A stretch of DNA of 14,056 nt from Acidobacteria bacterium UBA2999 (GCA_002346475.1 DDZV01000030.1:1-14056); one strand, 5' to 3'; shown: positions 1-8,228, counted from the stretch's first letter. Numbers and translations are program-made. The notes: generated by a model from the sequence alone, not told the origin.

Positions 1-1053
1 TCTTGCAGCTCCAAAAAATCTTTTCGGCTTTTGTAATGCATTTGAATCAAGTCCGCCAGACAGGACCTTTCCAGATGCTGGAATGACAGAATTGTAAGCA
101 CGCGCAAGTCGAGTAACTGAATCGAGGAGAATCAGTACATCCTTTTTATGTTCAACTAACCTCTTCGCTTTTTCGATAACCATCTCTGCAACCTGCACGT
201 GTCTTTCTCCAGGCTCGTCAAAAGTAGAGGATATAACTTCCCCCTTAACAGAACGCTCCATATCAGTTACTTCCTCAGGACGCTCATCTATTAAGAGCAC
301 GATCAAAAACACCTCTGGATGGTTAGTTGCTACCGATTTTGCAATGTCCTGAAGAAGCATCGTCTTCCCCGTTCTGGGTGGTGCCACAATTAAGCCACGC
401 TGCCCTTTTCCAATTGGGGTCATTAGATCCATGACACGTGCCGATAAATTTTCTGTATCCCTTTCAAGTTTTACGCGACGATCTGGATACAGAGGAGTGA
501 GATTTTCAAAAAATAACTTTTCACGCGTTTTTTCTGGAGCTTCGAAATTAACAGCTTCCACCTTAATCAGAGCAAAGTAACGCTCCCCTTCTTTCGGCGG
601 ACGAATCTGTCCAGAAACAGTATCTCCAGGTTGAAGATCAAATCTTCTAATCTGTGACGGAGAAACATAAATATCATCAGGGCCAGAAAGGTAGTTGTAG
701 TCAGGCGCTCGAAGGAAGCCAAAACCATCAGGAAGCACCTCAAGCACGCCTTCAGAAAAAATGAATCCTCCCTGTTCAGCTTGAGCCTTTAAAATCTGAA
801 AAATCAATTCCTGTTTACGTATGCCAGCAGTTCCTTCGACAGAAAGGTCTTTAGCAACCTTTGCAAGGTTTTGAATACTCATTTCCTGAAGATCAGAAAT
901 ATTTAATCCAGGACGCCGCTTAGACGCTTTGTCGCCTCCGGCTTGGGCTTCTTTCGAGGATTGGTCAATGGACTTCTTCGATGCCCCGGCGGTCTGAGGC
1001 TTCTCCTCGGCACTTTGAACTGGCGACTCTTGTCGCTTTTGAGTACTCGGCAT
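1..1053 (-). CDS. rho: Transcription termination factor Rho (3' end of gene cut by window edge)
   Basis: Rho is a hexameric RNA-dependent ATPase that binds C-rich unstructured RNA and ends transcription at Rho-dependent sites. The first 351 residues are visible. They comprise a charged, low-complexity N-terminal extension (residues 1-50) absent from E. coli Rho; a Rho_N helical domain (about 51-92); the cold-shock-like RNA-binding domain (about 98-168, containing GFGFLR and RPPKEGERYFAL); and the RecA-like ATPase core. The core has the Walker A loop APPRTGKT (224-231), the LLIDERPEEV segment with the catalytic Glu, the Walker B strand ILLDS, and the Q-loop SGKVLSGG. The frame runs off the window at FFGAAR, so about 110 C-terminal residues, including the R-loop, are missing. 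The ATG at 1053 is the first start and lies downstream of a strong promoter. The P-loop has Arg where E. coli has Lys181, a common variant. Identification is secure. Confidence 0.97.
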   Translation of the reverse strand, partial: MPSTQKRQESPVQSAEEKPQTAGASKKSIDQSSKEAQAGGDKASKRRPGLNISDLQEMSIQNLAKVAKDLSVEGTAGIRKQELIFQILKAQAEQGGFIFSEGVLEVLPDGFGFLRAPDYNYLSGPDDIYVSPSQIRRFDLQPGDTVSGQIRPPKEGERYFALIKVEAVNFEAPEKTREKLFFENLTPLYPDRRVKLERDTENLSARVMDLMTPIGKGQRGLIVAPPRTGKTMLLQDIAKSVATNHPEVFLIVLLIDERPEEVTDMERSVKGEVISSTFDEPGERHVQVAEMVIEKAKRLVEHKKDVLILLDSVTRLARAYNSVIPASGKVLSGGLDSNALQKPKRFFGAAR

Positions 1054-1200
1054 GGAATTTCTCTTTTTTATAAGAACTTATTTTTTATTTATTGGTTTTT
1101 GATACTCAAGGGCAGCGCGCCCGAGCTTTCTTCTGTCTACAACAAACAAGAACGTGCATGTCCTTGTTGCTACTCTAAAATTTAAAGGTGTGAATTAATT
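1054..1200 (-). promoter_or_regulatory. rho 5' leader with two stem-loops
   Basis: This is the roughly 147-nt untranslated leader implied by the promoter at 1207-1235. Reading leftward, the RNA can form a 9-bp hairpin, AACAAGGAC / GUUCUUGUU, with a 6-nt loop (1145-1168; one G-U pair). A GC-rich hairpin follows, with GGGC/GCCC and CUC/GAG arms separated by a UU bulge (1105-1125). An A/U-rich stretch without strong Shine-Dalgarno sequence then leads to the ATG. E. coli rho is autoregulated by attenuation in a long leader. A similar role here is inference, because no U-tract terminator is visible. No gene is supported on either strand of this gap. Confidence 0.45.
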
Positions 1201-1206
1201 TTTCCT

Positions 1207-1235
1207 AGTATATTTATTGCAATAAGCAGTGTCAA
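1207..1235 (-). promoter_or_regulatory. sigma70-type promoter for rho
   Basis: On the minus strand there is a perfect -35 box TTGACA (1230-1235), a spacer of exactly 17 bases, and a -10 box TATACT (1207-1212, five of six matches to consensus). Predicted transcription start is near position 1200. It sits just downstream of the stop codon of the CoA-binding gene, so rho can be transcribed independently of the upstream operon. Confidence 0.8.
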
Positions 1236-1250
1236 CCTAACCCCTTCCCC

Positions 1251-1622
1251 TTAAAAATCATCAGGGCTACGACCAACACCGATAATACTACAAGCTAAAA
1301 TAACATTAAGATCCTTGCTTTTCGCTACAGCAAGTAATTCTTTGCTCTCAGCCCCAGGATTAATCCAAATTTCAGCAATACCCTTCTCAGAAAAGTCAGA
1401 AAGAAGATTTAGGGCTACATGAGGCTGAACATATACAGTCGCAATATCTATCTGACACGGAACATTCAGTACCGACGAATAACTCTTTAAACCCTCTACC
1501 TCTATCTGCTTTGGATTAATGGGTATTACTTTATAACCTTCAGCTATATAGGCACGTAAAGCTTTATTGCCGAATTTTTCACGATCTGTCGATGCCCCAA
1601 CAACAGCAACTACCTTACCCAT
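1251..1622 (-). CDS. CoA-binding domain protein (YccU/CoA_binding_2 family)
   Basis: This is a 123-residue protein consisting of a single Rossmann-like CoA-binding fold. The N-terminal VAVVGAS motif (residues 4-10) is the glycine-rich dinucleotide-type loop. VIPINPK (32-38) follows the second strand, and the IWINPGAES segment (85-93) and CSIIGVG (111-117) are typical of the family. It resembles the stand-alone relatives of the succinyl-CoA synthetase alpha N-domain. The exact ligand and cellular role of such proteins are unknown. The ATG at 1622 has the ribosome site AGGTGA, which overlaps the TAG stop of the upstream glcD-like gene, so the two are likely translated together. The family call is firm; the function is not. 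Confidence 0.9.
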   Translation of the reverse strand: MGKVVAVVGASTDREKFGNKALRAYIAEGYKVIPINPKQIEVEGLKSYSSVLNVPCQIDIATVYVQPHVALNLLSDFSEKGIAEIWINPGAESKELLAVAKSKDLNVILACSIIGVGRSPDDF

Positions 1623-1630
1623 ACTTTCAC

Positions 1631-3016
1631 CTATTCAGGAAATATCTTTCCAGGATTTAGTATTCCCAAAGGATCAAAGGCCACCTTAATTCGCTTCATT
1701 AATGAAATCTCAGAAGGACCAAGCTCAATACCCAGATGCGTAGATTTCTGAAATCCGATGCCATGCTCTCCACTTATAGAACCCTCAAGACTTACAACGC
1801 CAACAAAAAGATCTCTCACTGCAGCACTCGCATTCTTTTTTTCATTCTGATTAGACCTGTCGACCATTATGTTCACATGAATATTGCCATCGCCAGCATG
1901 CCCAAAACAGGAAATAAACAACTCATACTTTTGTCGCAGCCTCTCAATAATCTCGAACAGTTCTGGAATTTTCCCTCTCGGCACAACAACATCATGATTT
2001 ATTTTAAGTAACCCAGTCGCTTTAAGGGCAGGAGACAATTGCCGTCGCGCAGTCCAAATTTTTTCTCGCTCTACTTCATTAGATGCTTGAACAACCTGAG
2101 TCGCACCAGCAGCAGTCATCGTATCAGCAGTTATTAGTATGGATTCCTCAACCTCAGCTAACATTCCATCAACTTCAATAATTAAAATGGTATCAACTGA
2201 ACTCGGCACGGGACTACTGCCAAGATAATTACGAACTGCCTTAAGAGACGCGTTGTCAACAAGTTCAATTGCAGCAGGTACAATACGAAGAGAGATAAGA
2301 GAAGTTACTGCCTGCACAGCCTCTGGCACGCTTCTGAAAAAAGCTACCAATGACCGCTGTGCAGTTGGCTTTGGAATTAAGCGAAGGATAATCTTGGTAA
2401 TAATTGCAAGAGTTCCTTCTGAGCCCACTAGCAATTGTGTTAAATCGTAACCTACGACATTCTTTACAGCTTTCGAACCTGTGTGAATAATCTCCCCAGT
2501 AGGAAGCACTGCCTCAAGACCAAGCACATACCTTTTAGTGGTTCCGTACTTGAATGCACTTGGCCCTCCAGCACATTCAGCAACGTTTCCACCAAGAGCA
2601 GAGTTCGCAAGGCTAGAAGGATCGGGAGGATAGTACAAACCGACTTGTTCGGCTTCGGATCTTAAATCTACTGTAATTACGTTTGGCTCAACCACAGCAA
2701 GCAAACTTGCTTCATCAATTTCTAAAATACGATTAAAACGTTCCATCGAGAGAAGCACGCCACCATGGGTCGGTACAGCTCCACCGGTATATCCAGTTCC
2801 ACCACCTCGCACTACTAATGGAATACCTTCCTGATTACAAAAACGGGCTATTGATGCGATCTCTTTGGTGCTACCTGGAATTACAACAAGATCAGGCAAT
2901 GACCCAATACCAAGGGCATCCTGCGAATAGGAGGAGAGAGAACTTTCGTTCGATTGGACCCAGTCAGCCCCGACTACTTCTCTGATCGCATTCGTAAACT
3001 TGTCTGATACAGACAT
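1631..3016 (-). CDS. glcD: FAD-binding oxidase, GlcD / D-lactate dehydrogenase type
   Basis: This 461-residue flavoprotein is of the vanillyl-alcohol-oxidase/PCMH superfamily and most resembles the glycolate oxidase GlcD subunit and cytochrome-linked D-lactate dehydrogenases. It would oxidise a 2-hydroxy acid to a 2-oxo acid. The FAD-binding half shows PDLVVIPGS (41-49), the glycine-rich RGGGTGYTGG (70-79), PPDP (130-133), GGNVAECAGG (142-151) and VVGYDLTQLLVGSEGTL (187-203). The C-terminal catalytic half has CFGHAGDGNIHVN (370-382) and EGSISGEHGIG (411-421). No GlcE or GlcF partner is present in the window, so the electron acceptor and substrate (glycolate, D-lactate or another D-2-hydroxy acid) cannot be decided. 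The symbol marks the family only. The ATG at 3016 follows a weak GGGGTAAGT ribosome site. Length is typical. Confidence 0.88.
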   Translation of the reverse strand: MSVSDKFTNAIREVVGADWVQSNESSLSSYSQDALGIGSLPDLVVIPGSTKEIASIARFCNQEGIPLVVRGGGTGYTGGAVPTHGGVLLSMERFNRILEIDEASLLAVVEPNVITVDLRSEAEQVGLYYPPDPSSLANSALGGNVAECAGGPSAFKYGTTKRYVLGLEAVLPTGEIIHTGSKAVKNVVGYDLTQLLVGSEGTLAIITKIILRLIPKPTAQRSLVAFFRSVPEAVQAVTSLISLRIVPAAIELVDNASLKAVRNYLGSSPVPSSVDTILIIEVDGMLAEVEESILITADTMTAAGATQVVQASNEVEREKIWTARRQLSPALKATGLLKINHDVVVPRGKIPELFEIIERLRQKYELFISCFGHAGDGNIHVNIMVDRSNQNEKKNASAAVRDLFVGVVSLEGSISGEHGIGFQKSTHLGIELGPSEISLMKRIKVAFDPLGILNPGKIFPE

Positions 3017-3049
3017 ACTTACCCCAGCTAAATATTATTGTTCCGTTAC

Positions 3050-3093
3050 TGTTAGGTCAGCTTAGGCACAGAAGGACGCCTAGGAACCTAACA
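3050..3093. repeat. Two-part inverted repeat between aminotransferase and glcD-like genes
   Basis: An 8-bp perfect inverted repeat, TGTTAGGT (3050-3057) / ACCTAACA (3086-3093), encloses a second perfect one, TAGGC (3063-3067) / GCCTA (3078-3082). Together they make an interrupted hairpin. Neither strand shows a U-tract after it, so it is not a standard intrinsic terminator. A weak promoter-like pair on the minus strand, CTGACC (3055-3060) and TAATAT (3032-3037) with 17-base spacing, overlaps the right edge of one arm; each box matches consensus at only four of six positions. It could be an RNA processing or stability element, or an operator for the glcD-like gene. Confidence 0.4.
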
Positions 3094-3105
3094 ATAGATG
3101 TCTTA

Positions 3106-4299
3106 CTAGCTAGGCTTAATCGACTCTGCAAACCGTAGAATTCGATTGGCTGATTCCCGAAGGTTCTCTGGTGATGTCGCATAAGAAATTCGAACGTACC
3201 CTTGAGCATCAAACGCTTCCCCAGGAGTCAAGGCAACGTGTTCTTTATTTAATAATTCCTCAGCAAATTGAGCCGAAGAATTTACACCGCCAGGAGAAAA
3301 CAAACCTGAAATATCTGGAAATAAATAAAATGCACCTTTTGGGCGAACACATTTAATTCCTGGATGCGACGTCAACCATTCATGCATATTATCTCGACGC
3401 ACTCTGTATTCGTTCAGCATTCTAGTAACTTCATCTTGTGGACCTGCTAGAGCGGCCAACGCTGCTTTTTGCGTTATCGATGAAACATTGGATGTAGCGT
3501 GGCTAAGAATTGTGTTACAAGCCTTGATAAGTTCAGGAGGACCAATTGTCCAACCACACCTCAAACCTGTCATCGCGTAAGACTTTGACGCTGACCCAGC
3601 TATAACTGCTCGATCTCTCGTTCGATCAAAAAGAACTTTTGCCAGATTATGTGCCTGCTTGTCATAAATGAGTTGCTCATAGCAAAGATCTACAATGACC
3701 CACACCCCACGTTTTGAGGCCGCGTCAGCAATACGAGCTAGTTCAGACTCTTCAATCAGTGCTCCAGTTGGATTCGCTGGCGAGTTGATAATAATGGCTT
3801 TCGTGCGAGAAGTAATTGCATCAATAATGGGATCTGCATGAATAGCAAAACCATCTTCCGACTGAGTTTTTACAATTACAGGTTTTGCACTGGCTAGTTT
3901 TATTTGTTCAACGATTGTAGGCCAGTATGGCGAATGAGTTATCACCTCATCGCCAGGATTATAGAGAGCCAACGCTGGATTAAATAGAGCCTGCTTTCCG
4001 CCAGCAGCCATCGATACATCTTTCGCCTCTAGCTCAATCCCATAATCTCTTCTATAGCGAGCAGCAACAGCCTCGCGTAATTCAAGAATACCGCTGGCAG
4101 CAGTGTAACGCGTGAAGTTTGCTTCAAGCGCCTCTACTGCCGCTGCTTTAGCATGTTCAGGGGTATTAAAATCTGGCTCTCCTGCACCAAGACTGATTAC
4201 GTCTATACCCTCTCGACGCATACGGTCTGCATTTGCCCCTACTTTTAATGTCGCTGATTCAGTAATTGCACTTAAACGATCGGCAGTGCTCACTTGCAT
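3106..4299 (-). CDS. PLP-dependent class I aminotransferase (aspartate aminotransferase AspB-like)
   Basis: This 397-residue fold-type I aminotransferase is closest in pattern to the Thermus/Bacillus aspartate aminotransferase subgroup (Ib). It would transfer an amino group between aspartate or a related amino acid and a 2-oxo acid. Visible landmarks are LGAGEPDFNTPEH (36-48), AAGGKQALFNP, SPYWP, NSPANPTGAL with the PLP-contacting Asn, the D-x-x-Y pair in VDLCYEQL, the internal-aldimine lysine K239 in GSASKSYAMTG, the GAFYLFPD segment, and the carboxylate-binding Arg in YVRISYATSPENL. Exact substrate range (aspartate, prephenate, other) cannot be read from sequence. The start drawn here is the ATG at 4299, but the Shine-Dalgarno AGGAG lies only one base from it. 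The GTG at 4293, seven bases away, is a better start and would shorten the protein by two residues. Confidence 0.92.
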   Translation of the reverse strand: MQVSTADRLSAITESATLKVGANADRMRREGIDVISLGAGEPDFNTPEHAKAAAVEALEANFTRYTAASGILELREAVAARYRRDYGIELEAKDVSMAAGGKQALFNPALALYNPGDEVITHSPYWPTIVEQIKLASAKPVIVKTQSEDGFAIHADPIIDAITSRTKAIIINSPANPTGALIEESELARIADAASKRGVWVIVDLCYEQLIYDKQAHNLAKVLFDRTRDRAVIAGSASKSYAMTGLRCGWTIGPPELIKACNTILSHATSNVSSITQKAALAALAGPQDEVTRMLNEYRVRRDNMHEWLTSHPGIKCVRPKGAFYLFPDISGLFSPGGVNSSAQFAEELLNKEHVALTPGEAFDAQGYVRISYATSPENLRESANRILRFAESIKPS

Positions 4300-4300
4300 T

Positions 4301-4305
4301 CTCCT
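4301..4305 (-). promoter_or_regulatory. Shine-Dalgarno AGGAG that questions the aminotransferase start
   Basis: The strong AGGAG is one base from the ATG at 4299 but seven bases from the GTG at 4293 (third codon), which is the usual spacing. It also overlaps the TAG stop of coaD (4304-4306), so a ribosome finishing coaD is well placed to re-initiate. Confidence 0.6.
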
Positions 4306-4822
4306 ATTTTTTGTTAGTAGACATACTCTTTGTTCTTAGCCTGGCCTCTACCACGGAAGGAACTAATCCTCCAACGTCGCCTCCAAGATTGAAGACTTCC
4401 TTGATAAGCCGTGAACTGAGGTAAGTATATTGCTCTGCAGGCATCATAAACACTGTCTCAAGAGATGGCTCTATGTGCCTGTTCATGAGAGCCATCTGAA
4501 ACTCGTATTCAAAATCTGATACGACCCGCAACCCTCTAACAATAACACTGGCACGGCGGCGGCGAGCGTAGTCTACTAAAAGGCCATCAAAAGCCTCTAC
4601 TTCGACATTGGGATATTCTTGAAATACTTCGTTGATAATAGCTACCCGTTCATCACTCGTAAAAAAAGAATCCTTGTCTGCGTTCACCAGGACTGCAACA
4701 AGAATGCGATCAAAAAGATGCGCACCTCGAAGAATTATGTCGACATGCCCATTAGTCAATGGATCAAATGAGCCTGGATAAATTGCCAGACGCCCCGCTG
4801 GAGAAACTGGAATCTCCGTCAA
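4304..4822 (-). CDS. coaD: Phosphopantetheine adenylyltransferase
   Basis: CoaD catalyses the reversible transfer of AMP from ATP to 4'-phosphopantetheine, giving dephospho-CoA, the penultimate step of coenzyme A synthesis. The 172-residue nucleotidyltransferase shows the YPGSFDPLTNGH signature (15-26, with the ATP-binding T-x-G-H), the VIVRGLR segment (93-99), FEYEFQMALMNR, and the C-terminal YLSSRLIKEV (134-143). The N-terminus is about eight residues longer than in E. coli. The start is TTG at 4822. The rsmD stop TGA (4821-4819) overlaps it by the four bases TTGA, and AGGAG lies ten bases upstream, so it is probably translationally coupled to rsmD. rsmD-coaD is a widespread gene pair. Confidence 0.96.
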   Translation of the reverse strand: MTEIPVSPAGRLAIYPGSFDPLTNGHVDIILRGAHLFDRILVAVLVNADKDSFFTSDERVAIINEVFQEYPNVEVEAFDGLLVDYARRRRASVIVRGLRVVSDFEYEFQMALMNRHIEPSLETVFMMPAEQYTYLSSRLIKEVFNLGGDVGGLVPSVVEARLRTKSMSTNKK

Positions 4823-5376
4823 ATCTTGCTTTCTCCTGTCTTTGCCTCTAAAAAACTTAAGGCACTATCACCTGTTCTCACTTCTCGAATAAGACTTATA
4901 TTCGAGGGGGTTCTTAATACATGCCTCACAGAATGTTCAACTACCAAGATACCATCTGGCGACAAGTGATGTACGCCAGCCTGGAGCACACCATCTAATC
5001 CAGATACCGCATAAGGAGGATCAAAGAGCATGACGTCAAACAGTGTATCTGCTGACATCCTATCTAAAGCGACCTGGACATCGTTTCTCAAAATAGTATA
5101 GCCATCAAAGACTCCGCATGCTTCCAAGTTCTTCTTTATTAATCGTACTGCCCTCAAGTCATCGTCAATAAAAGTTATTTCTTCTGCGCCTCGGCTCAAA
5201 GCCTCAATTCCCAAAGCTCCTGTTCCAGAAAATCCGTCGAGCACTCGTGCACCATTCATCCTTGGTGAAATAATATTAAAGAGAGTCTCACGTAATTGAT
5301 CTGAGGTTGGTCGAGTTCCTTCCCAAAGTGGGCCGCTAAGACGTCGCCCCTTATACCTACCTGCAATTATACGCAT
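4819..5376 (-). CDS. rsmD: 16S rRNA (guanine966-N2)-methyltransferase RsmD
   Basis: RsmD uses S-adenosylmethionine to methylate G966 of 16S rRNA during 30S assembly. The 185-residue protein has the N-terminal MRIIAGRYKGRRL, the family signature TRPTSDQLRETLFNI (21-35), the SAM-binding motif I VLDGFSGTGALGIEAL (45-60), an acidic motif II strand TFIDDD (68-73), and the catalytic DPPY (119-122) typical of N2-guanine methyltransferases. The ATG at 5376 has no well-placed Shine-Dalgarno; AGGA lies about 20 bases upstream. A 69-base gap separates it from recG. It overlaps coaD by 4 bases at the 3' end. Confidence 0.95.
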   Translation of the reverse strand: MRIIAGRYKGRRLSGPLWEGTRPTSDQLRETLFNIISPRMNGARVLDGFSGTGALGIEALSRGAEEITFIDDDLRAVRLIKKNLEACGVFDGYTILRNDVQVALDRMSADTLFDVMLFDPPYAVSGLDGVLQAGVHHLSPDGILVVEHSVRHVLRTPSNISLIREVRTGDSALSFLEAKTGESKI

Positions 5377-5445
5377 CGATAAATTTATTTTGTCCTATTA
5401 GCCATCAACCATCCCACAAGCCCAATAAAGAACTGGTCCCCTTGG

Positions 5446-7557
5446 CTAACCCATTCCTACAAGACCAAATTGTCTCTCCCAATCCTTCAAAATAAATTCA
5501 TGCAGTTCTGGTGTTAATTGATCCTTGTCCACAACTTGTCGAGCTGCTAAATGAGCCTCCTCCATGATTTCTCTGTCACGCATAATATCCCCAGCTCTAA
5601 ATTTCGGGACTCCTGACTGGCGAGTACCAAAAAAATCACCAGGCCCCCGAAGTTCAAGATCTTTTTCAGCAATTAGAAAACCATCTTGGGTTAAAGACAT
5701 CGTCTTCAATCTTTCACGCGCATCATGGGTCCAAGAAGATCGATAAAAAAGAATACAGTGAGACTCCCAGGGACCTCGACCAATTCGCCCTCGAAGCTGA
5801 TGTAATTGTGACAACCCAAATCTTTCTGAGTTTTCAATAACCATTGCGCTAGCATTTGGCACGTCAACGCCAACTTCAACTACAGTTGTAGATACAAGAA
5901 CCTGGATTTCCCCTCTAACAAAATCCTCCATAACCTGATCTTTAACTTCCTGCTTTAGCTTTCCATGAAGAAGTCCCACTCGATAGCTCTTGAACGCCTC
6001 CTTTTGTAACCGCCCTGCCATTTCTGTTGCAGATTTCAAATCCACGTTTTCAGATTCCTCAATTAAAGGATAAATCACATAAACTTGCCGTCCAGCCTCA
6101 AGCTCCTTCCGTAACATCTTATAAATATTCTCACGGTCTGATTCTGGAACAGTCACAGTTCGAATTGGCTTCCTCCCAGGTGGCAAATCTTTAATCTTTG
6201 AAACATTTAATTCGGCGTAGTCGGTTAATGCTAATGTTCGAGGGATTGGAGTCGCCGTCATCAGAAGAACATCTGGACGTAAACCCTTACCACGTAAATT
6301 TGCTCTTTGGGCCACTCCGAATCGGTGCTGTTCATCAATAACAACTAAGCCAAGATTTTTAAACCTAACAGCTTTCTGTACTAGTGCATGTGTTCCAACC
6401 ACCAGCTGAGTAACCCCCTCTTTAAGTTTTTCTTCGCATTCTTCTTTTTTTGCACTAGTCATGCCTCCAATAAAAAGATCTACCTTGAATTTCGAATGAC
6501 TTAAGAGCTTAGAAATATTTTGAAAATGCTGGACTGCCAGTATTTCTGTCGGCGCCATAAACGCAACCTGAAGTCCATTCTCCATTGCAACAATAGCGGC
6601 CAATAAAGCTACTATGGTTTTTCCTGAACCAACGTCACCCTGAAGCAATCGATGCATGCTCTTTGACTGCTGCATGTCTTCAACTATTTCCTTTACAGCC
6701 TCTTTTTGGCCTGGCGTCAGTTTAAAAGGCAAGCTTCTAGCAGCTGATGTTCGAATACGTTCATTAACCCTTACCACAAATGGTTTCTGTTCAATGCCAC
6801 TTGAATAACGCTGCCACGCATAGGCAATCTGAAAAAGAAAAAATTCCTCAAAAATAAGACGCCTCTGAGCAGGTGAACGAAATTTATTTAAGAGTTCTAA
6901 GTTTGTTTCATTTAGAGGAAAATGAGCTTCCTCAAGTGCAGTACGCCTAGCAACCAATTGACTGCGAGCCACGACTTTCGCCGGTAAAAGCTCTGGAATA
7001 TTTCCTGGTAATTTGTCAAGGGTAAGACGAACAAGCTTTCGCTGCATGTTAGGTGTGACCGATCCAGCCCGCTCGTAAAATGGAACAATCCGACCAGTAT
7101 GGATGCCGTCACTGCTCTTGCCAGGATCATCTCCACCGACAAATTCATACTCTGGATTCATAAAATGTAATCCAGTAGAACCAAGTTTTATCTCTCCAAA
7201 GATAACCACGCTTTGCTGTGGTCGAAGAATGTCCTTAAGATATCCTTGATTCATCCAAGTGCAACGTATCGAGCCACTCTTGTCAGAAACAACCGCATGA
7301 AAAATGGTAAATTTTTGACGCCTCGTTCGAGTTAGATTCGTGCTCACAATCTTGACATGCACTGCCGCTCGATGCCCTGGTCTTAATGAAGCCACTAGTT
7401 GCGCTTTTGTTCTATCTTCGTAACGAAAAGGTAATCGATACAAAAGATCTTGGACTATTGATAGACCGGCTCGTTTTAAGTCAGCGGCCTTACGTGGACC
7501 AACACCCTTAATAAATTGAAGCGAGGAATAAATGAATTCTTTCTGCTTAGCAGGCAC
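5446..7557 (-). CDS. recG: ATP-dependent DNA helicase RecG
   Basis: RecG is a monomeric superfamily 2 double-strand DNA translocase that remodels stalled forks, D-loops and R-loops. The 703-residue protein (E. coli 693) has an N-terminal KGVGPRKAADLKRAG helix-hairpin-like region (17-31), the RLPFRYEDRT signature (41-50), and an OB-fold wedge domain (about 60-145). The helicase core has Walker A GDVGSGKT (307-314), a DEQH box (408-411), TATP (434-437), STTVVEVGVDVPNA (556-569) and QLRGRIGRG (587-595). The RecG-specific region with ELRGPGDFFGTRQSG (635-649) couples ATP hydrolysis to translocation. The start is GTG at 7557, nine bases after the stop of the exported hypothetical gene, without a strong ribosome site. 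Length and motifs are intact. Confidence 0.97.
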   Translation of the reverse strand: MPAKQKEFIYSSLQFIKGVGPRKAADLKRAGLSIVQDLLYRLPFRYEDRTKAQLVASLRPGHRAAVHVKIVSTNLTRTRRQKFTIFHAVVSDKSGSIRCTWMNQGYLKDILRPQQSVVIFGEIKLGSTGLHFMNPEYEFVGGDDPGKSSDGIHTGRIVPFYERAGSVTPNMQRKLVRLTLDKLPGNIPELLPAKVVARSQLVARRTALEEAHFPLNETNLELLNKFRSPAQRRLIFEEFFLFQIAYAWQRYSSGIEQKPFVVRVNERIRTSAARSLPFKLTPGQKEAVKEIVEDMQQSKSMHRLLQGDVGSGKTIVALLAAIVAMENGLQVAFMAPTEILAVQHFQNISKLLSHSKFKVDLFIGGMTSAKKEECEEKLKEGVTQLVVGTHALVQKAVRFKNLGLVVIDEQHRFGVAQRANLRGKGLRPDVLLMTATPIPRTLALTDYAELNVSKIKDLPPGRKPIRTVTVPESDRENIYKMLRKELEAGRQVYVIYPLIEESENVDLKSATEMAGRLQKEAFKSYRVGLLHGKLKQEVKDQVMEDFVRGEIQVLVSTTVVEVGVDVPNASAMVIENSERFGLSQLHQLRGRIGRGPWESHCILFYRSSWTHDARERLKTMSLTQDGFLIAEKDLELRGPGDFFGTRQSGVPKFRAGDIMRDREIMEEAHLAARQVVDKDQLTPELHEFILKDWERQFGLVGMG

Positions 7558-7566
7558 TGTTCTAAT

Positions 7567-8160
7567 TTACTGAACAACCACAGCCTTACCAGAGGCAAAC
7601 TCGATTTTCTTAATGTTCGCTGGAAGCTTAAAAGACCTATCAAAATTAAATCCACTAGGACTTTCAGCAGTTCGAGAAAAATAGCTGACTATGTCCTGAA
7701 TCAATGATTTTGATACTTCTACGCCAGAAATACTTGCCGATTTAAACTCAAAATGGCCTGCCCCGTCTATTGAGGAAAAAGTGCCAGCAACTGTCACTGG
7801 AACACGTCCGCCCACGTAAGCCCATGGATCAAGCATGCCCCCAGTCCGATAATAACGAGCAGCATTTTCTAGATCTATGGTTGCTTGACCACGCAACTTA
7901 CTTTGATTGCTAATGACTATATTCAAATCAATGATCCCAACAGGCAAGAGCTGATCTGTTCCATAAGCAAACCAAGAATTAATCTCGGCTTCGCTAATAC
8001 TAGTTCTCCGTTCTACTGAGTCTGCAGTATTTGCTTGAGCAAAAATTTTAACGACCTTATTACTTAAAACTTTAGCAAGTTCAGGAGAAAGGGTTGTATC
8101 TCCAGCAACTGAAGAACTTAGAACAAAAAGTATTAGCCAGTTAGTAAGAATTAAGCGCAT
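7567..8160 (-). CDS. Exported protein of unknown function
   Basis: I do not recognise this 197-residue protein with certainty. It starts with a clear signal peptide: basic MR, a hydrophobic core LILTNWLILFVLSSS, and likely cleavage after SVAG at about residue 20. The mature part has a short helical, charged segment with a Ser/Glu-rich SISEAEINSWFA (54-65). It then alternates short strands (VGIIDLNIVIS, LRGQATIDL, VPVTVAGTF, HFEFKSASI), as in beta-rich lipid-binding-like periplasmic proteins of the DUF2140/DUF2993 kind; that likeness is inference. A motif DPWAYVGGRVPV lies near 111-122. It shares the divergent promoter region with lexA and ends nine bases before recG, so it is probably the first gene of the leftward operon. 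No Shine-Dalgarno is visible before the ATG. It is a real gene by position, signal peptide and codon continuity. Confidence 0.75.
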   Translation of the reverse strand: MRLILTNWLILFVLSSSVAGDTTLSPELAKVLSNKVVKIFAQANTADSVERRTSISEAEINSWFAYGTDQLLPVGIIDLNIVISNQSKLRGQATIDLENAARYYRTGGMLDPWAYVGGRVPVTVAGTFSSIDGAGHFEFKSASISGVEVSKSLIQDIVSYFSRTAESPSGFNFDRSFKLPANIKKIEFASGKAVVVQ

Positions 8161-8228
8161 AAGAAAAATATAGTTAATAGGAATTTTAAAGCCTACGTTC
8201 TAACTAAGCTCCACAGAATTGCTTGTAT

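Noticed and set aside
943..1185. 80-residue rightward open frame
   Set aside because: It runs antisense through the rho start, promoter leader and N-terminus. It has no recognisable protein features and rho is certain.
5377..5445. Possible tiny leftward peptide (GDQFFIGLVGWLMANRTK) or terminator between recG and rsmD
   Set aside because: The frame has no ATG before the final residues, and the TTAGCCA/TGGCTAA repeat (5398-5404 / 5443-5449) has a loop of about 38 bases and no T-tract.
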